DNA from: Hippasteria phrygiana
Lineage: Eukaryota > Echinodermata > Asteroidea > Valvatida > Goniasteridae
Direction of reading: 5' to 3'
NCBI GenBank assembly: GCA_037893225.1
Contig: JAZGUH010000556.1
Span: 1,048,001-1,112,000 of the forward strand
DNA: 64,000 bases
The notes beneath the pieces are model-generated. The model worked only from the letters and a program-made list of their open reading frames with translations. It was not told the origin of the DNA and did not search any database. Below, piece by piece: positions 27,601 to 33,552 of this stretch. Within the stretch, counting starts at the first letter, position 1; each line of letters opens with the position of its first letter. The translations under genes were made by a program, and so were the position numbers.

Positions 27601-27675
27601 ACCAGAGGTCATGGAGGTCATCTGAAGGAGTATGGCTGGAAGGACCAATACGAGAAATGCCGGTCTGGCATCCAT
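3439..27675 (-). CDS. Gene A: two-DOMON cytochrome b561 protein (FRRS1-type ferric reductase-like), 16 exons
   Basis: Assembled by hand from exons whose AG acceptors, GT donors and phases all agree: 27595-27675, 23188-23373, 22303-22398, 21595-21754, 18858-18970, 17114-17299, 16282-16386, 15574-15733, 12842-12958, 11160-11275, 8298-8390, 7264-7367, 6731-6789, 5508-5660, 4994-5088 and, less surely, 3439-3606. The product is about 663 residues: signal peptide (1-27), DOMON module 1 (28-212), DOMON module 2 (213-about 398), then a b561 core with five hydrophobic helices (about 402-570), a polar linker and a probable sixth helix. The core histidines expected to bind b haems are H401 (KAH), H442 (IHR), H478 (VAH) and H514 (NWAH). 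Family members move electrons across membranes, for example to ferric chelates; the substrate here is inferred. No reeler domain is seen, unlike vertebrate FRRS1. The two modules are almost identical, pointing to a recent duplication. Confidence 0.85.
4772..4963. mobile_element. TTAA-flanked MITE, CCCCTTG family, copy 1
   Basis: Starts CCCCTTGCATCGGGATGACG and ends CTCAAGGGG, with TTAA on both sides (4768-4771 and 4964-4967). TTAA target duplication and C-rich ends are characteristic of piggyBac-type elements. It lies in the gene A intron next to exon 15. Four more copies are in the window. Confidence 0.7.
4994..5088 (-). CDS. Gene A exon 15: polar C-terminal linker
   Basis: 95 bases, phase 1 to phase 0. 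Encodes a polar stretch beginning GRSNDVPLKTTGD and ending NNSDPPA, rich in S, T, N, D and G, as expected for the loop before the last b561 helix. Acceptor TTGTAG, donor GTAAGT. A TTAA-flanked MITE sits only about 30 bases beyond the donor in the next intron. Confidence 0.8.
5508..5660 (-). CDS. Gene A exon 14: b561 core, last two core helices
   Basis: 153 bases, phase 1 to phase 1. Encodes VTIFLGIGYNNSGLLVGLP and then FFVMVGFTGFHTVLWILFEV, finishing with QRCMTESQ. The spacing after the NWAH exon fits the family. Acceptor AACCAG, donor GTAGGA. Confidence 0.88.
6265..6310 (+). repeat. tRNA-like SINE fragment
   Basis: Contains GGGCAAGATAGCTCACTTGA, matching the A-box end of the tRNA-like sequences at 38957-39028 and 40716-40779 in the opposite orientation. 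Fragment only. Confidence 0.45.
6328..6560. mobile_element. MITE of the 'ccaacagagtcc' family, degenerate
   Basis: Contains repeated 'aatccaacagagtccaa' motifs and a 'gttggattcagcagg' end, as in the cleaner TTAA-flanked copy at 42841-43020. Lies in an intron of gene A. Confidence 0.5.
6731..6789 (-). CDS. Gene A exon 13: b561 core, NWAHWGVG motif
   Basis: A 59-base exon, phase 2 to phase 1, too short for an ORF search. Encodes RRPIFNWAHWGVGTTAHLLG. FNW.H...G is the fourth haem-histidine signature of FRRS1-type proteins. Acceptor TTTCAG, donor GTGAGT. Confidence 0.9.
7264..7367 (-). CDS. Gene A exon 12: b561 core, third histidine helix
   Basis: 104 bases, phase 0 to phase 2. Encodes STTVAHAVCGIIVTFLGIIN followed by PIMAILRPHPGTP. 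The VAH histidine takes the place of the third conserved haem ligand, and the LRPHPGTPRRPIFNW loop spans the junction with the next exon. Acceptor TATAG, donor GTAAGA. Confidence 0.9.
8026..8147 (-). mobile_element. TTAA-flanked MITE, CCCTCC family
   Basis: Reverse-oriented copy of the elements at 23811-23949 and 28192-28318: ends GACCTCCC...GGAGGG, TTAA at 8148-8151, left flank decayed to TTAG. Shares 'ggtgccaaaat' and 'tttcaggttgaaac' with them. Confidence 0.65.
8298..8390 (-). CDS. Gene A exon 11: b561 core, IHR haem histidine helix
   Basis: 31 codons, phase 0. Starts IHRACM, equivalent to the VHR haem histidine after KVWF, and continues as a membrane helix (VLCFSAAFVVIFYI). Acceptor CCCCAG, donor GTAAGT. 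Confidence 0.9.
8453..8844. mobile_element. Non-autonomous inverted-repeat element
   Basis: The left end 'aagggagcactgcctaaccc' is inverted at the right end 'gggttaggcagtgctccctt/a', with arms of about 60 bases containing GGCCAGGC motifs. Lies in the gene A intron between exons 10 and 11. Superfamily not assigned. Confidence 0.6.
9240..11066. repeat. Long intronic repeat with CRE-like TGACGTCA sites
   Basis: Two diverged tandem units of about 565 bases (one with 'cttccggttttgaccggaag' near 10065, the next near 10630) and nine TGACGTCA palindromes. It ends in AATAATAAT stretches and the perfect 26-base palindrome at 11035-11060. It looks like a dispersed repeat family; no coding capacity seen. 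Confidence 0.55.
11035..11060. repeat. Perfect 26-base palindrome
   Basis: GGTGTTTGGGC and its exact inverse complement, sharing a central TATA. An imperfect copy (GGTGTTTCGGCTGTAGCC...) lies about 60 bases to the left. Both are followed by AATAATAA and probably mark the end of a dispersed repeat. Confidence 0.7.
11160..11275 (-). CDS. Gene A exon 10: b561 core, helix with ARFFKP motif
   Basis: 116 bases, phase 1 to phase 0. Encodes SLMVIAWVGFASIGITLAR, a membrane helix, then FFKPMWPSSKLLGTKVWF. The R(F/Y)(F/Y)KPMWP and KVWF pattern is typical of the DOMON-type b561 family. Acceptor ATCCAG, donor GTGAGC. Confidence 0.92.
11339..11960. mobile_element. Inverted-repeat element, 'aaagggacacattgc' family, copy 1
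   Basis: Ends AAAGGGACACATTGCC and GCAATGTGTCCCTTT. The middle holds an inverted pair around 'ccgccattttgt'. Further copies are at 33850-34445 and, truncated, at 42081-42428. Located in the gene A intron between exons 9 and 10. Confidence 0.65.
12228..12482. mobile_element. TTAA-flanked MITE, 'ccctaacgt' family, copy 1
   Basis: TTAA at 12224-12227 and 12483-12486. Begins CTCTAACGTTCATAAATCC and ends GGGGTTAGGG. The flanks match another repeat at 7000-7140 that lacks the insertion. A second copy is at 41074-41331. Confidence 0.7.
12842..12958 (-). CDS. Gene A exon 9: terminal form, end of DOMON module 2 and first b561 haem histidine
   Basis: 117 bases, phase 1 to phase 1. Starts GTIQGNTHTRRWPAG like the linker exon at 18858-18970, then diverges to end ...GRYHKAH before a GTGAGTG donor. 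Spliced to the next exon it reads YHKAHASLMVIAWV, the classic start of the b561 core with the haem histidine. This exon shows where the ancestral module ended. Confidence 0.85.
13620..13791. mobile_element. MITE with CAGTGGCGGATC ends and 5-bp target duplication
   Basis: Ends CAGTGGCGGATCTA and TAGATCCACCCCTG, flanked by TACGC on both sides. The inside is poly-G and poly-C with a short unique core. Duplicate at 19641-19812. The same element, filled with other insertions, occurs at 33476-35686 with CCTTT duplicated. hAT-like by its ends; superfamily not certain. Confidence 0.7.
13856..14782. mobile_element. hAT-type MITE, CAGGGTTG family, copy 1
   Basis: Ends CAGGGTTGATAAAAAATCA and TGATTTAAATCAAACAACCC TG. 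The flanking 8-mers are cgaggaag and ctaggaag (7 of 8 match), fitting hAT 8-bp target duplication. The inside is AT-rich with repeated GATTTAAATC motifs and no transposase. Confidence 0.78.
14925..14995 (+). repeat. tRNA-like SINE head (also 20946-21016)
   Basis: Contains GTGGGTTCGAAACCTC, a good RNA polymerase III B box, preceded by a weak A-box-like region. Duplicated at 20946-21016 within the tandem repeat. No complete tRNA fold. Confidence 0.35.
15574..15733 (-). CDS. Gene A exon 8: DOMON module 2, third part
   Basis: 160 bases, phase 0 to phase 1, acceptor TTTCCAG and donor GTGAGA. Its protein is identical to the module 1 copy at 21595-21754. Such identity is what a very recent duplication or gene conversion would leave. 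Confidence 0.9.
16282..16386 (-). CDS. Gene A exon 7: DOMON module 2, second part
   Basis: 35 codons, phase 0, VPADVYACTK to TIPD. It has three more residues (in the RNVQNVDGPN stretch) than the module 1 copy. The donor is GTAAGT. Confidence 0.87.
16581..16660. repeat. 20-bp minisatellite, 4 units
   Basis: Units of 'gcgcgcgcatgctcagaact'. Lies in the intron between exons 6 and 7 of gene A. The homologous array in the other duplicate (22591-22730) has 7 units. Confidence 0.88.
17114..17299 (-). CDS. Gene A exon 6: DOMON module 2, first part
   Basis: Duplicate of the exon at 23188-23373: 62 codons, phase 0 at both ends, same cysteine pattern and donor GTAAGT. Four cysteines here, one in the next exon and one in the exon after give six cysteines per module, conserved in both genes. 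Confidence 0.9.
18095..18536. mobile_element. Inverted-repeat element, 'ttaaaggcagtatac' family
   Basis: Ends TTAAAGGCAGTATAC and GTATAT/ATACGACCTTTAA. Related copies: 46855-47187 (left end lost), 59094-59230 and 62529-62666 (right part replaced by GGTCT arrays in gene B). Occupies the spacer between the two gene A duplicates. Confidence 0.6.
18858..18970 (-). CDS. Gene A exon 5: linker form, joins DOMON module 1 to module 2
   Basis: 113 bases starting in phase 1 and ending in phase 0 at GTAATTG. The start GTILGNTHTRRWPAG matches gene B exon 5 (GSLSGNYHTNRWPAP). A 15-bp in-frame duplication repeats DFSPP. Ending in phase 0 lets it splice to the next module, whereas its duplicate at 12842-12958 ends in phase 1 and enters the b561 core. 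No ORF longer than this exon marks it; it was found by homology to gene B. Confidence 0.8.
19641..19812. mobile_element. Second copy of the CAGTGGCGGATC MITE
   Basis: Carried within the tandem duplication, same TACGC flanks as 13620-13791. Confidence 0.7.
19877..20803. mobile_element. hAT-type MITE, CAGGGTTG family, copy 2
   Basis: Duplicate of 13856-14782, carried by the tandem duplication with the same flanks. Confidence 0.78.
21595..21754 (-). CDS. Gene A exon 4: DOMON module 1, third part
   Basis: 160 bases, starting in phase 0 and ending in phase 1 at a GTGAGA donor. Contains ENDVITCTF, the AGDDTFYNISGDN segment and a hydrophobic FVLLAIG strand. This is the best-conserved exon between the two genes (VITC.F, AG.D.FY.ISGDN, LLAIG). 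The protein is identical to the duplicate exon at 15574-15733. Confidence 0.9.
22303..22398 (-). CDS. Gene A exon 3: DOMON module 1, second part
   Basis: 32 codons in phase 0, starting VPADVYACTK and ending TIPD before GTAAGT. VPADVY is shared with gene B exon 3. It is 9 bases shorter than the duplicate exon at 16282-16386; the frame is kept. Confidence 0.87.
22591..22730. repeat. 20-bp minisatellite, 7 units
   Basis: Same unit and intron position as 16581-16660, expanded to 7 copies. Its translation gives a repetitive RACSQLRAHAHN-type frame that is not a gene. Confidence 0.88.
23188..23373 (-). CDS. Gene A exon 2: DOMON module 1, first part
   Basis: 62 codons, phase 0 at both ends. Carries the GCGMTKGCFK...DCMGNDC cysteine cluster followed by MAYVTWE and VAVGLRPE, closely matching gene B exon 2. 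Acceptor TGCAG and donor GTAAGT. It differs from its duplicate at 17114-17299 by only a few residues (GND versus GDD, RKM versus RMM). Confidence 0.9.
23544..23685. mobile_element. TTAA-flanked MITE, CCCTAACCCTCC family
   Basis: TTAA at 23538-23541 and 23686-23689. Ends CCCTAACCC and GGGTTAGGG. A close copy sits at 54433-54575 and a fragment at 50142-50165. Absent from the other gene A duplicate, so it inserted afterwards or was lost there. Confidence 0.7.
23811..23949 (+). mobile_element. TTAA-flanked MITE, CCCTCC family
   Basis: TTAA at 23807-23810 and 23950-23953. Begins CCCTCCTACTGTTGTAAC and ends GAGAGGGAGGG. Copies at 28192-28318 and, reversed, 8026-8147. Confidence 0.75.
24694..24891. 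mobile_element. TTAA-flanked MITE, 'ctaccccaagcc' family
   Basis: TTAA near 24690-24693 and at 24892-24895. Shares 'taccccaagccttacaaac' and the 'gggttagggttaa' type end with 54671-54880. More distant relatives at 45657-45842 and 55456-55648. Confidence 0.6.
24990..25140. repeat. Tandem duplication of about 75 bp
   Basis: Two copies of a segment containing 'gaccgcccgcccctattttt' and 'caaaacaaatttatttttca'. In the long first intron of gene A. Confidence 0.75.
26678..27160. other. Intron 1 of gene A, no gene seen
   Basis: Begins with 'atagccagttcagtatttca', resembling the ends of the element at 57781-57983, and contains two 'cgtttcgtgaaat' motifs. No exon between 23374 and 27594 could be supported. 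Confidence 0.3.
27372..27462 (-). repeat. tRNA-like SINE head
   Basis: On the minus strand it carries an A-box-like TGGCCTAGTAGTTTGG and a B box GTGGGTTCGAGCCC. No proper tRNA fold. Lies about 130 bases past gene A exon 1 in its first intron. Confidence 0.4.
27595..27675 (-). CDS. Gene A exon 1: start codon and signal peptide
   Basis: Translates to 27 residues: an MDARP start, a hydrophobic run rich in L, V and A, then a polar end finishing in GQD. This is a typical secretory signal. The donor is GTAAGT in phase 0. A good acceptor (polypyrimidine then ACAG) lies upstream with its last base at 27698, so this exon probably begins in 5' UTR at 27697 and an untranslated exon lies further right. 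Gene B exon 1 has the same plan and ends in AQD. Confidence 0.8.
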
Positions 27676-28191
27676 GCTTGATCAGTTGTGATTAAACCTG
27701 TGTCAAGAAGAGATAGGTAGCACAATTATCGACAGTTGGATTCTAACCTCCGACTATCCAAACATGTAAAAAACAGCAGCAGCACTGAAACAAAAATCAT
27801 CTGGATTCTAACTTCAGACCAACCACTTGCGGGTTAAGAACCATCCCCACAAAAGAAGACAATTTCTTTGGATTTTCAAACAGACTATTCAAGAGTGTTC
27901 AACTGTAGGTTACCATACCATTGCCACTAAACAACAACAAATTTGCTGGATTCGTACTTCTGACCATCTAACTGTGAGTTAAGCAGCATCACCATAAAAA
28001 CAAATTAATTAATGGAACTGAAGCCTACAATGTGTGGCTGAATCAGAAGTACTAAAATGTGAACAGACTACTCCATGTTTCAGTTTCAGCAAGAATTCGG
28101 GGACTTTTTCTAATATTTTTTTCTCAGGCATTGGAAAGAGCCAAGACCATAAATCTACGCAACAATTGAGGAAGGTTACACACATTATTAA

Positions 28192-28318
28192 CCCTCCTAC
28201 TGTTATAACTATCATAACCTATCAAAAAAACCTAAGTGTTTCCTCTCCAACAGCTTGTGTGTTTCAACCTGAAACCCGTAGGGTAGATGACTCCATTTTG
28301 GCACCGAGAGAGGGAGGG
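28192..28318 (+). mobile_element. TTAA-flanked MITE, CCCTCC family
   Basis: TTAA at 28188-28191 and 28319-28322. Begins CCCTCCTACTGTTATAAC and ends GAGAGGGAGGG. Just upstream of gene A. Confidence 0.75.
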
Positions 28319-28394
28319 TTAAACTATCATCATTCATAAGCATTAGCCAATCACAGTGTCTGATCAACATCACGTGACGTTCTAAAATCTTAGG

Positions 28395-28639
28395 CAAACT
28401 ATGTATTGTAGAAAATAATCAGAAAAATAAAAGGGATTTGAAAGTACTGATTTCATGAACAATTGTGTGCATTGTAGTTATACCTGACTTATAATAAAGG
28501 TCATTTAAAATTGACTTATTTAAAGAAAAATGTATTAAGCAAATGGTTCAATGGTAAAAAAAAAAAAAAAAAATCGATTTAAATTTTTTTAAATCTGATT
28601 TTTTTATTAAAAAACAAATCATGATTTTTATCAACCCTG
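28395..28639 (-). mobile_element. hAT-type MITE, CAGGGTTG family, truncated and reversed
   Basis: Ends in CATGATTTTTATCAACCCTG and shares 'gatttcatgaacaattgtgtg' with the full copies at 13856 and 19877. The other end is missing. Contains a long A run at 28556-28573. Confidence 0.65.
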
Positions 28640-29310
28640 TCCATTTTCTGTAACTCAGTAAAAAGAACTAACCCATTAGACTATGCAGAAGACACACAGG
28701 CACACACCTCTTTTACACGCAGCTACGAAAGAACAGTAATTTAAATAACAAAACCACTTGCTGATGCTCTATCCTACGTCCACGCTCAATCAAAATATAC
28801 AATCGCTACACTACATAAAGTAGAGTCATATAGTAACATATACAAGACCTACATATGGTGTCAAAAAGGATTGAAACAACATGGTACTTTGAGTTTCGTA
28901 GCTTTGGAAAGTGAAACTAGTATTTATTGCAATCCAGTTTATTGAAGTGCAATGTAACTGTATGCGGTGCGTACGAAATGAGTGATTTCACAAGGTTAAA
29001 TATATTAGAATGTGATGTTTTCTGGTAGTCAACTGAAATAATCAACATTTGTTTACGCTAACATCCTAGGCATTTTTGCTACGAACCTCCCTAAATCCAC
29101 CAAAATCCACTACACTGTGCAGTAACCCAATCAAGTTCCATGTAATGTAATAGTGGATGGGCTCTGCTGTCCTCAATCCTACAAAATCCTTTCAACTTCC
29201 CGGTGGATTTTGTAGGATCAAGGAGGGTTATTAGCGGTTTTTGTACTGAATGTAATTGCAGTCATCTTGCCGTAATTCACAATATACACACTGACAAAAT
29301 ACACTATTAG

Positions 29311-29446
29311 TTATCCCACGAGCGCGAGTGGAACACGGAATAATGTAGTGCGTCCGTGTCCCATATGCCACGATGCGGAAGGCCGAGTGGCATATGGGAC
29401 ACGGACGCACTACATTTTCCGTGTTCCACGAGTGCGAGTGGGATAA
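29311..29446. repeat. Long palindrome (foldback)
   Basis: 'ttatcccacgagcgcgagtg' at the left is inverted at the right as 'cgagtgcgagtgggataa', with arms of about 60 bases. A second, outer inverted pair 'ttatcttcaagcaaactt' (29452) and 'aagtttgcttgaagataa' (29657) suggests a larger foldback transposon. Confidence 0.75.
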
Positions 29447-30391
29447 CAAATTTATCTTCAAGCAAACTTGACGCACAGTATAGATGGAACACGCAAGCTG
29501 TACACAAAACCAGAATGTAACACACGCGCGCGTATCAATAACAGTTTCTGTGTTTTGCGTATAGTGTAATACGCAGAGTGCGATATAGACCGTGCAATAT
29601 GGGATAACATCACACTGTCAGTTGCCATGGATCGACCAATCAGGATCGAGGATTCAAGTTTGCTTGAAGATAAAACTTAAATACATGTAACAACTGACAA
29701 GAAAAGAACACTGAATGCAAAACTCAGGAAAAACAGTGAATGACATCTGTGTTGGTTTTGGTCCGGTATGCAGTCTCAACCAGACCACAGACACACAGTT
29801 TTCTATTGAGTGCAAATGGAGTACGTCATTCGCTGTTTTTCATGGGTTCTAGCCGCACAGGGTTCACATTGTTATACTAAACATATAGCACTGATAATTA
29901 TCTTAACACATGTAAAATTGCTGGTGGTACTTTACAAGCATTAACTCTCCTAGTTCAGCAACTTACTACGTACAAGTACATATGAAACAAATTCTCTGCG
30001 GCCTTAAAAGTGATGTACATGTAGTTCTCATTTTACTTACAGTTGAACTGCAAATGAAATTCAAAAGAATTGTGCAGTGTGCACAAGCAAATAATGGCCT
30101 TCTGGTACCATGCAGTACGCACACACTGGGTGTGTCAACAATGTCAGAGTATTAACCAGGATACTGTCCTTGTCTATCCTATATTGAGCGCGGGTGGCTG
30201 TAGTGAACAAAACGAACCACAAATGTGCTTTTTACTCCAGGGCGTGTTAGTCAGCACAATTCTTCCATTCACCTCTCGTCCCGACACAAGCACAATGGGC
30301 CCAGTAAAGCGATAACGAAGCACGATGAATGGCATTTAATGGTACAAAACCTCTGAACTATATAGAGAATAACGTACAGGGTACCAGCTAT

Positions 30392-30395
<4 letters not shown>

Positions 30396-30423
<28 letters not shown>
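30396..30423. repeat. Poly-G run of about 28
   Basis: An uninterrupted G run; with the 33508-33550 run, a strong G-quadruplex candidate. Confidence 0.9.
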
Positions 30424-31390
30424 CGTGGAAATATTGACAATGCTTTTGTCATCACTGCAGAGAAAAGGTGACACAGCGTTTCACTTACAAGCTGTTCTTT
30501 CAGTATTACGTTGGACAATGCACACTTTACCAGAACAAGGTCACAGCCCATGGTCTGCCTATGGTCTGCCTATGGTCTGCCCATGGTCTGCCCAATTAAA
30601 CATCAACAATACTTTTACTGGCATTGTTCAGTGATCAGCAAGGCTACCAGATGACAGAAGTCTGAGTTTTGCCGTGACAGTGCACATTTTAAATATATGC
30701 TTTTCACAATATTCAGCTTAAAATAAATATTGTCCCAATTTCAGAGAGTTTATACATGTACAATTGGGAAGAAGCTTTTTTCCCTGAGGTTTTAAGCATC
30801 AGTGCTGGAAGTATTTTTTCTTAAAATCTAATGTCAACCAAAAAAATGTAATCAATCTACATGTACACTGTAGGTGGATTTAAATCTAGTGCAAACAGCA
30901 ATAAATTACAACTTCAGTAGAGCAAGTGAAACAAGACCTTAAAATAATGGGAACAAATGTCAAATCTTTGAAAGTTTGAATCAAACTCTCCAACCTCCCC
31001 CCCCCCCCACAAGAAAATATTAAAATTAGGCAGTGGATATTTTACCAGTGATGGCGAAATGATCGGAAATGTTATTTCCCTGTCAGTCTTCTCTGATTGG
31101 TTAAACATCCATGGCAGGTTCTCAGACTTTTTCCATTTAAAACAATCCCCCACAACCACGAATTGGAAAAAAGGCAAACATTCAATGCTGACTAGAAACT
31201 CAAAATGAATGCTAACTGGATTGACCTGAAATATATACAAATTAACAAAATTGGCTGGCCCAACATTTCAAACTTCAGCAAGTTCTTTCTCAAAGGCAGA
31301 TGACAGTTGTAGAAGAAATAAACATGCACTGCAGGGGTGGATGGAGAAACACAAAAGAGAGATCAAGGGCCAAGGGAGAGTGGGACTTAA

Positions 31391-31986
31391 GGCCGGTTTA
31401 TAGTCGGTCGCGCGATGAAAATCGCCCGACGCTGATGGTCGCTTGACGCTAGGCCTTTTTAGTGCAGTTTATAGTTGTCAAGCGACGTTTGTAAAAACAC
31501 GCGCAGCATACGTGCAGCACGTCTGGAATTCTAATGTGACGTGTGCCGATCATGCATCGCCACTGCTGAACGTAAAATTATTTTAGCTGCGATGATGATG
31601 AATTATCGGAGTTAGCAGCTTTTTTTGATGTGCGATTAATGTCTGTCCCCAGCTGTTTTAATAACAATAAATATTAAAACGCATAAATAAAATATAGGAC
31701 ATTTTCGATGCTTATTGATAGTGATACCGGTATTTATTTTGTATGCCGTGTGCCGTATTTGCATATTCATCGTTTCTTACCGATCAGGCAATTCTATTGG
31801 CCCATTGAAAAATGTGAGGTCAGCGACCATGTCAAAGTTCAATTGATTGAACTCTGTAGCGACGTCGCCAGCATCTTTCAGCGACTAGTCGCTGGTGCTT
31901 CCGCGTCAAGTATAAACTCTGCGTGGGAGGATCGCACGTCAGTTTTTAGTCGCGGCGACCATCGTGCGACCGACTATAAACCAGCC
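31391..31986. mobile_element. TTAA-flanked element with TATAGTCGGTCGC ends, copy 1
   Basis: TTAA at 31387-31390 and 31987-31990. Ends GGCCGGTTTATAGTCGGTCG and CGACCGACTATAAACC AGCC. No transposase. Reverse copy at 45115-45653. Confidence 0.75.
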
Positions 31987-32490
31987 TTAAGTGAACATCA
32001 AAGGGAGTACAGAGAGGGGGAGGGACAGCAAGGAACAAAGGAGTGTGGTTTGGGTGAGGATGAAGGGGGGGGGGGGTTTAAAATTGTCAAAGGAAAAAAA
32101 AAAAACAGATTGGAGATGAACAAATATTGATCCCTTCATGCGTGCAGGGTTGAGCTTGCAAACTTCAGCTCGTACATAATAATAATAATAATCGGTATTT
32201 AAGAATACTCAAATAGTAAACTATATCACAGCGCTTACAATATTATTATTACCCCTTGTCATCAGGCCCATTAATCATTCCTGAAACCTCAGCTCCCTGG
32301 GAAGTATACAGCCCCGGCTGCTATTTTAAGCGCACACGGGCTAATCAAACACATAACCATCACTGCCCTCACAGGTACCCATTTACTTCTGGATGGAGAG
32401 AAGCAACTTGTGACAAAGTACCTTGCTCAAGGACACAAGCACGATGACCCCAGCTGGTCTCGAACCCACAATCTGCAGCATCACCTTGCT

Positions 32491-33026
32491 TGAAAATTAC
32501 AGCTCTAGGCTCATGACATGTGAGATTCGCCATTTAGAGCTGGAAGGACTTCCATAGGGTTCGCAAGGGTCGGTTTGGATATTGCCGATATCTTCCGTTT
32601 CCCTGAATATATCAACCAAACACTCACCTTGCCGGCAGAGTAGTAATTCATGCAGCTTGTGATCCCCTCAAAATGAGAATATGCTCAAGTTAAACCCGAA
32701 AAAAAGTGAATTTTTCGTGCAACTCGGTGCATGCACAAACCAGCTGTGTACAAAGTAATGGAGCGGATTTTTGAACATGGAACGATGTTTTCCGATCGAT
32801 TATCGGCCAGCGGCACTGAGCGCGCCTCGGGGCTCGATATACAACGGCTGTTTGCTGATTGCTGTCACTCAGCAAACTGCCGGCAAGGTGAGTGTTTGGT
32901 TGATATATTCAGGGAAACGGAAGATATCGGCAATATCCAAACCGACCCTTGCGAACCCTATGGAAGTCCTTCCAGCTCTAAATGGCGAATCTCACATGTC
33001 ATGAGCCTAGAGCTGGAATTTTCAAG
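32491..33026. mobile_element. Foldback element with 150-bp inverted arms
   Basis: Left arm 32491-32638 and right arm 32877-33026 are close inverse complements, both running from 'tgaaaatt(a/c)c' through 'agctctaggctcatgacatg' to 'ccttgccggcag'. A 238-base spacer lies between. No coding sequence. Confidence 0.82.
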
Positions 33027-33475
33027 CTAGAGTCTGAGAGACACATAATTATAAACATGATAAAACTGCTGTGGGAGAAATTGTTCATTAGATTCAATTT
33101 CCTGAAATGTCACTCGAAATGGTGAAATTTTACGAAAGTATCGCTTACCAAGAGCACAGTACAGGTTAAGGTTTCACCACTCCAGAGTTTGACATCGTTT
33201 GTTGTCAAACAGACATGACAGAGGGCGCCTTACCTTCACTCATCAAATTTGAAATTCCCAAGATTCACCCATTAACATTCCCAAGAATTCCCAAGGCAAT
33301 GGCCGCACTATGTGTGCGGCGCCAGTCTAATGCCCTGATGCTTCGTGTTTTATTTCCTCATTTCTCCGTAAATATTACATATTGTGGGATAATGTTTACC
33401 TATCAGACCTTGATAGGTTAGGTAACTAACCAGAGAGATTAAATTCGAGGAAATCTCAGGACAGTGTATGCCTTT

Positions 33476-33501
33476 CAGGGGCGGATCTAGGTTTTAACCA
33501 A

Positions 33502-33552
<51 letters not shown>

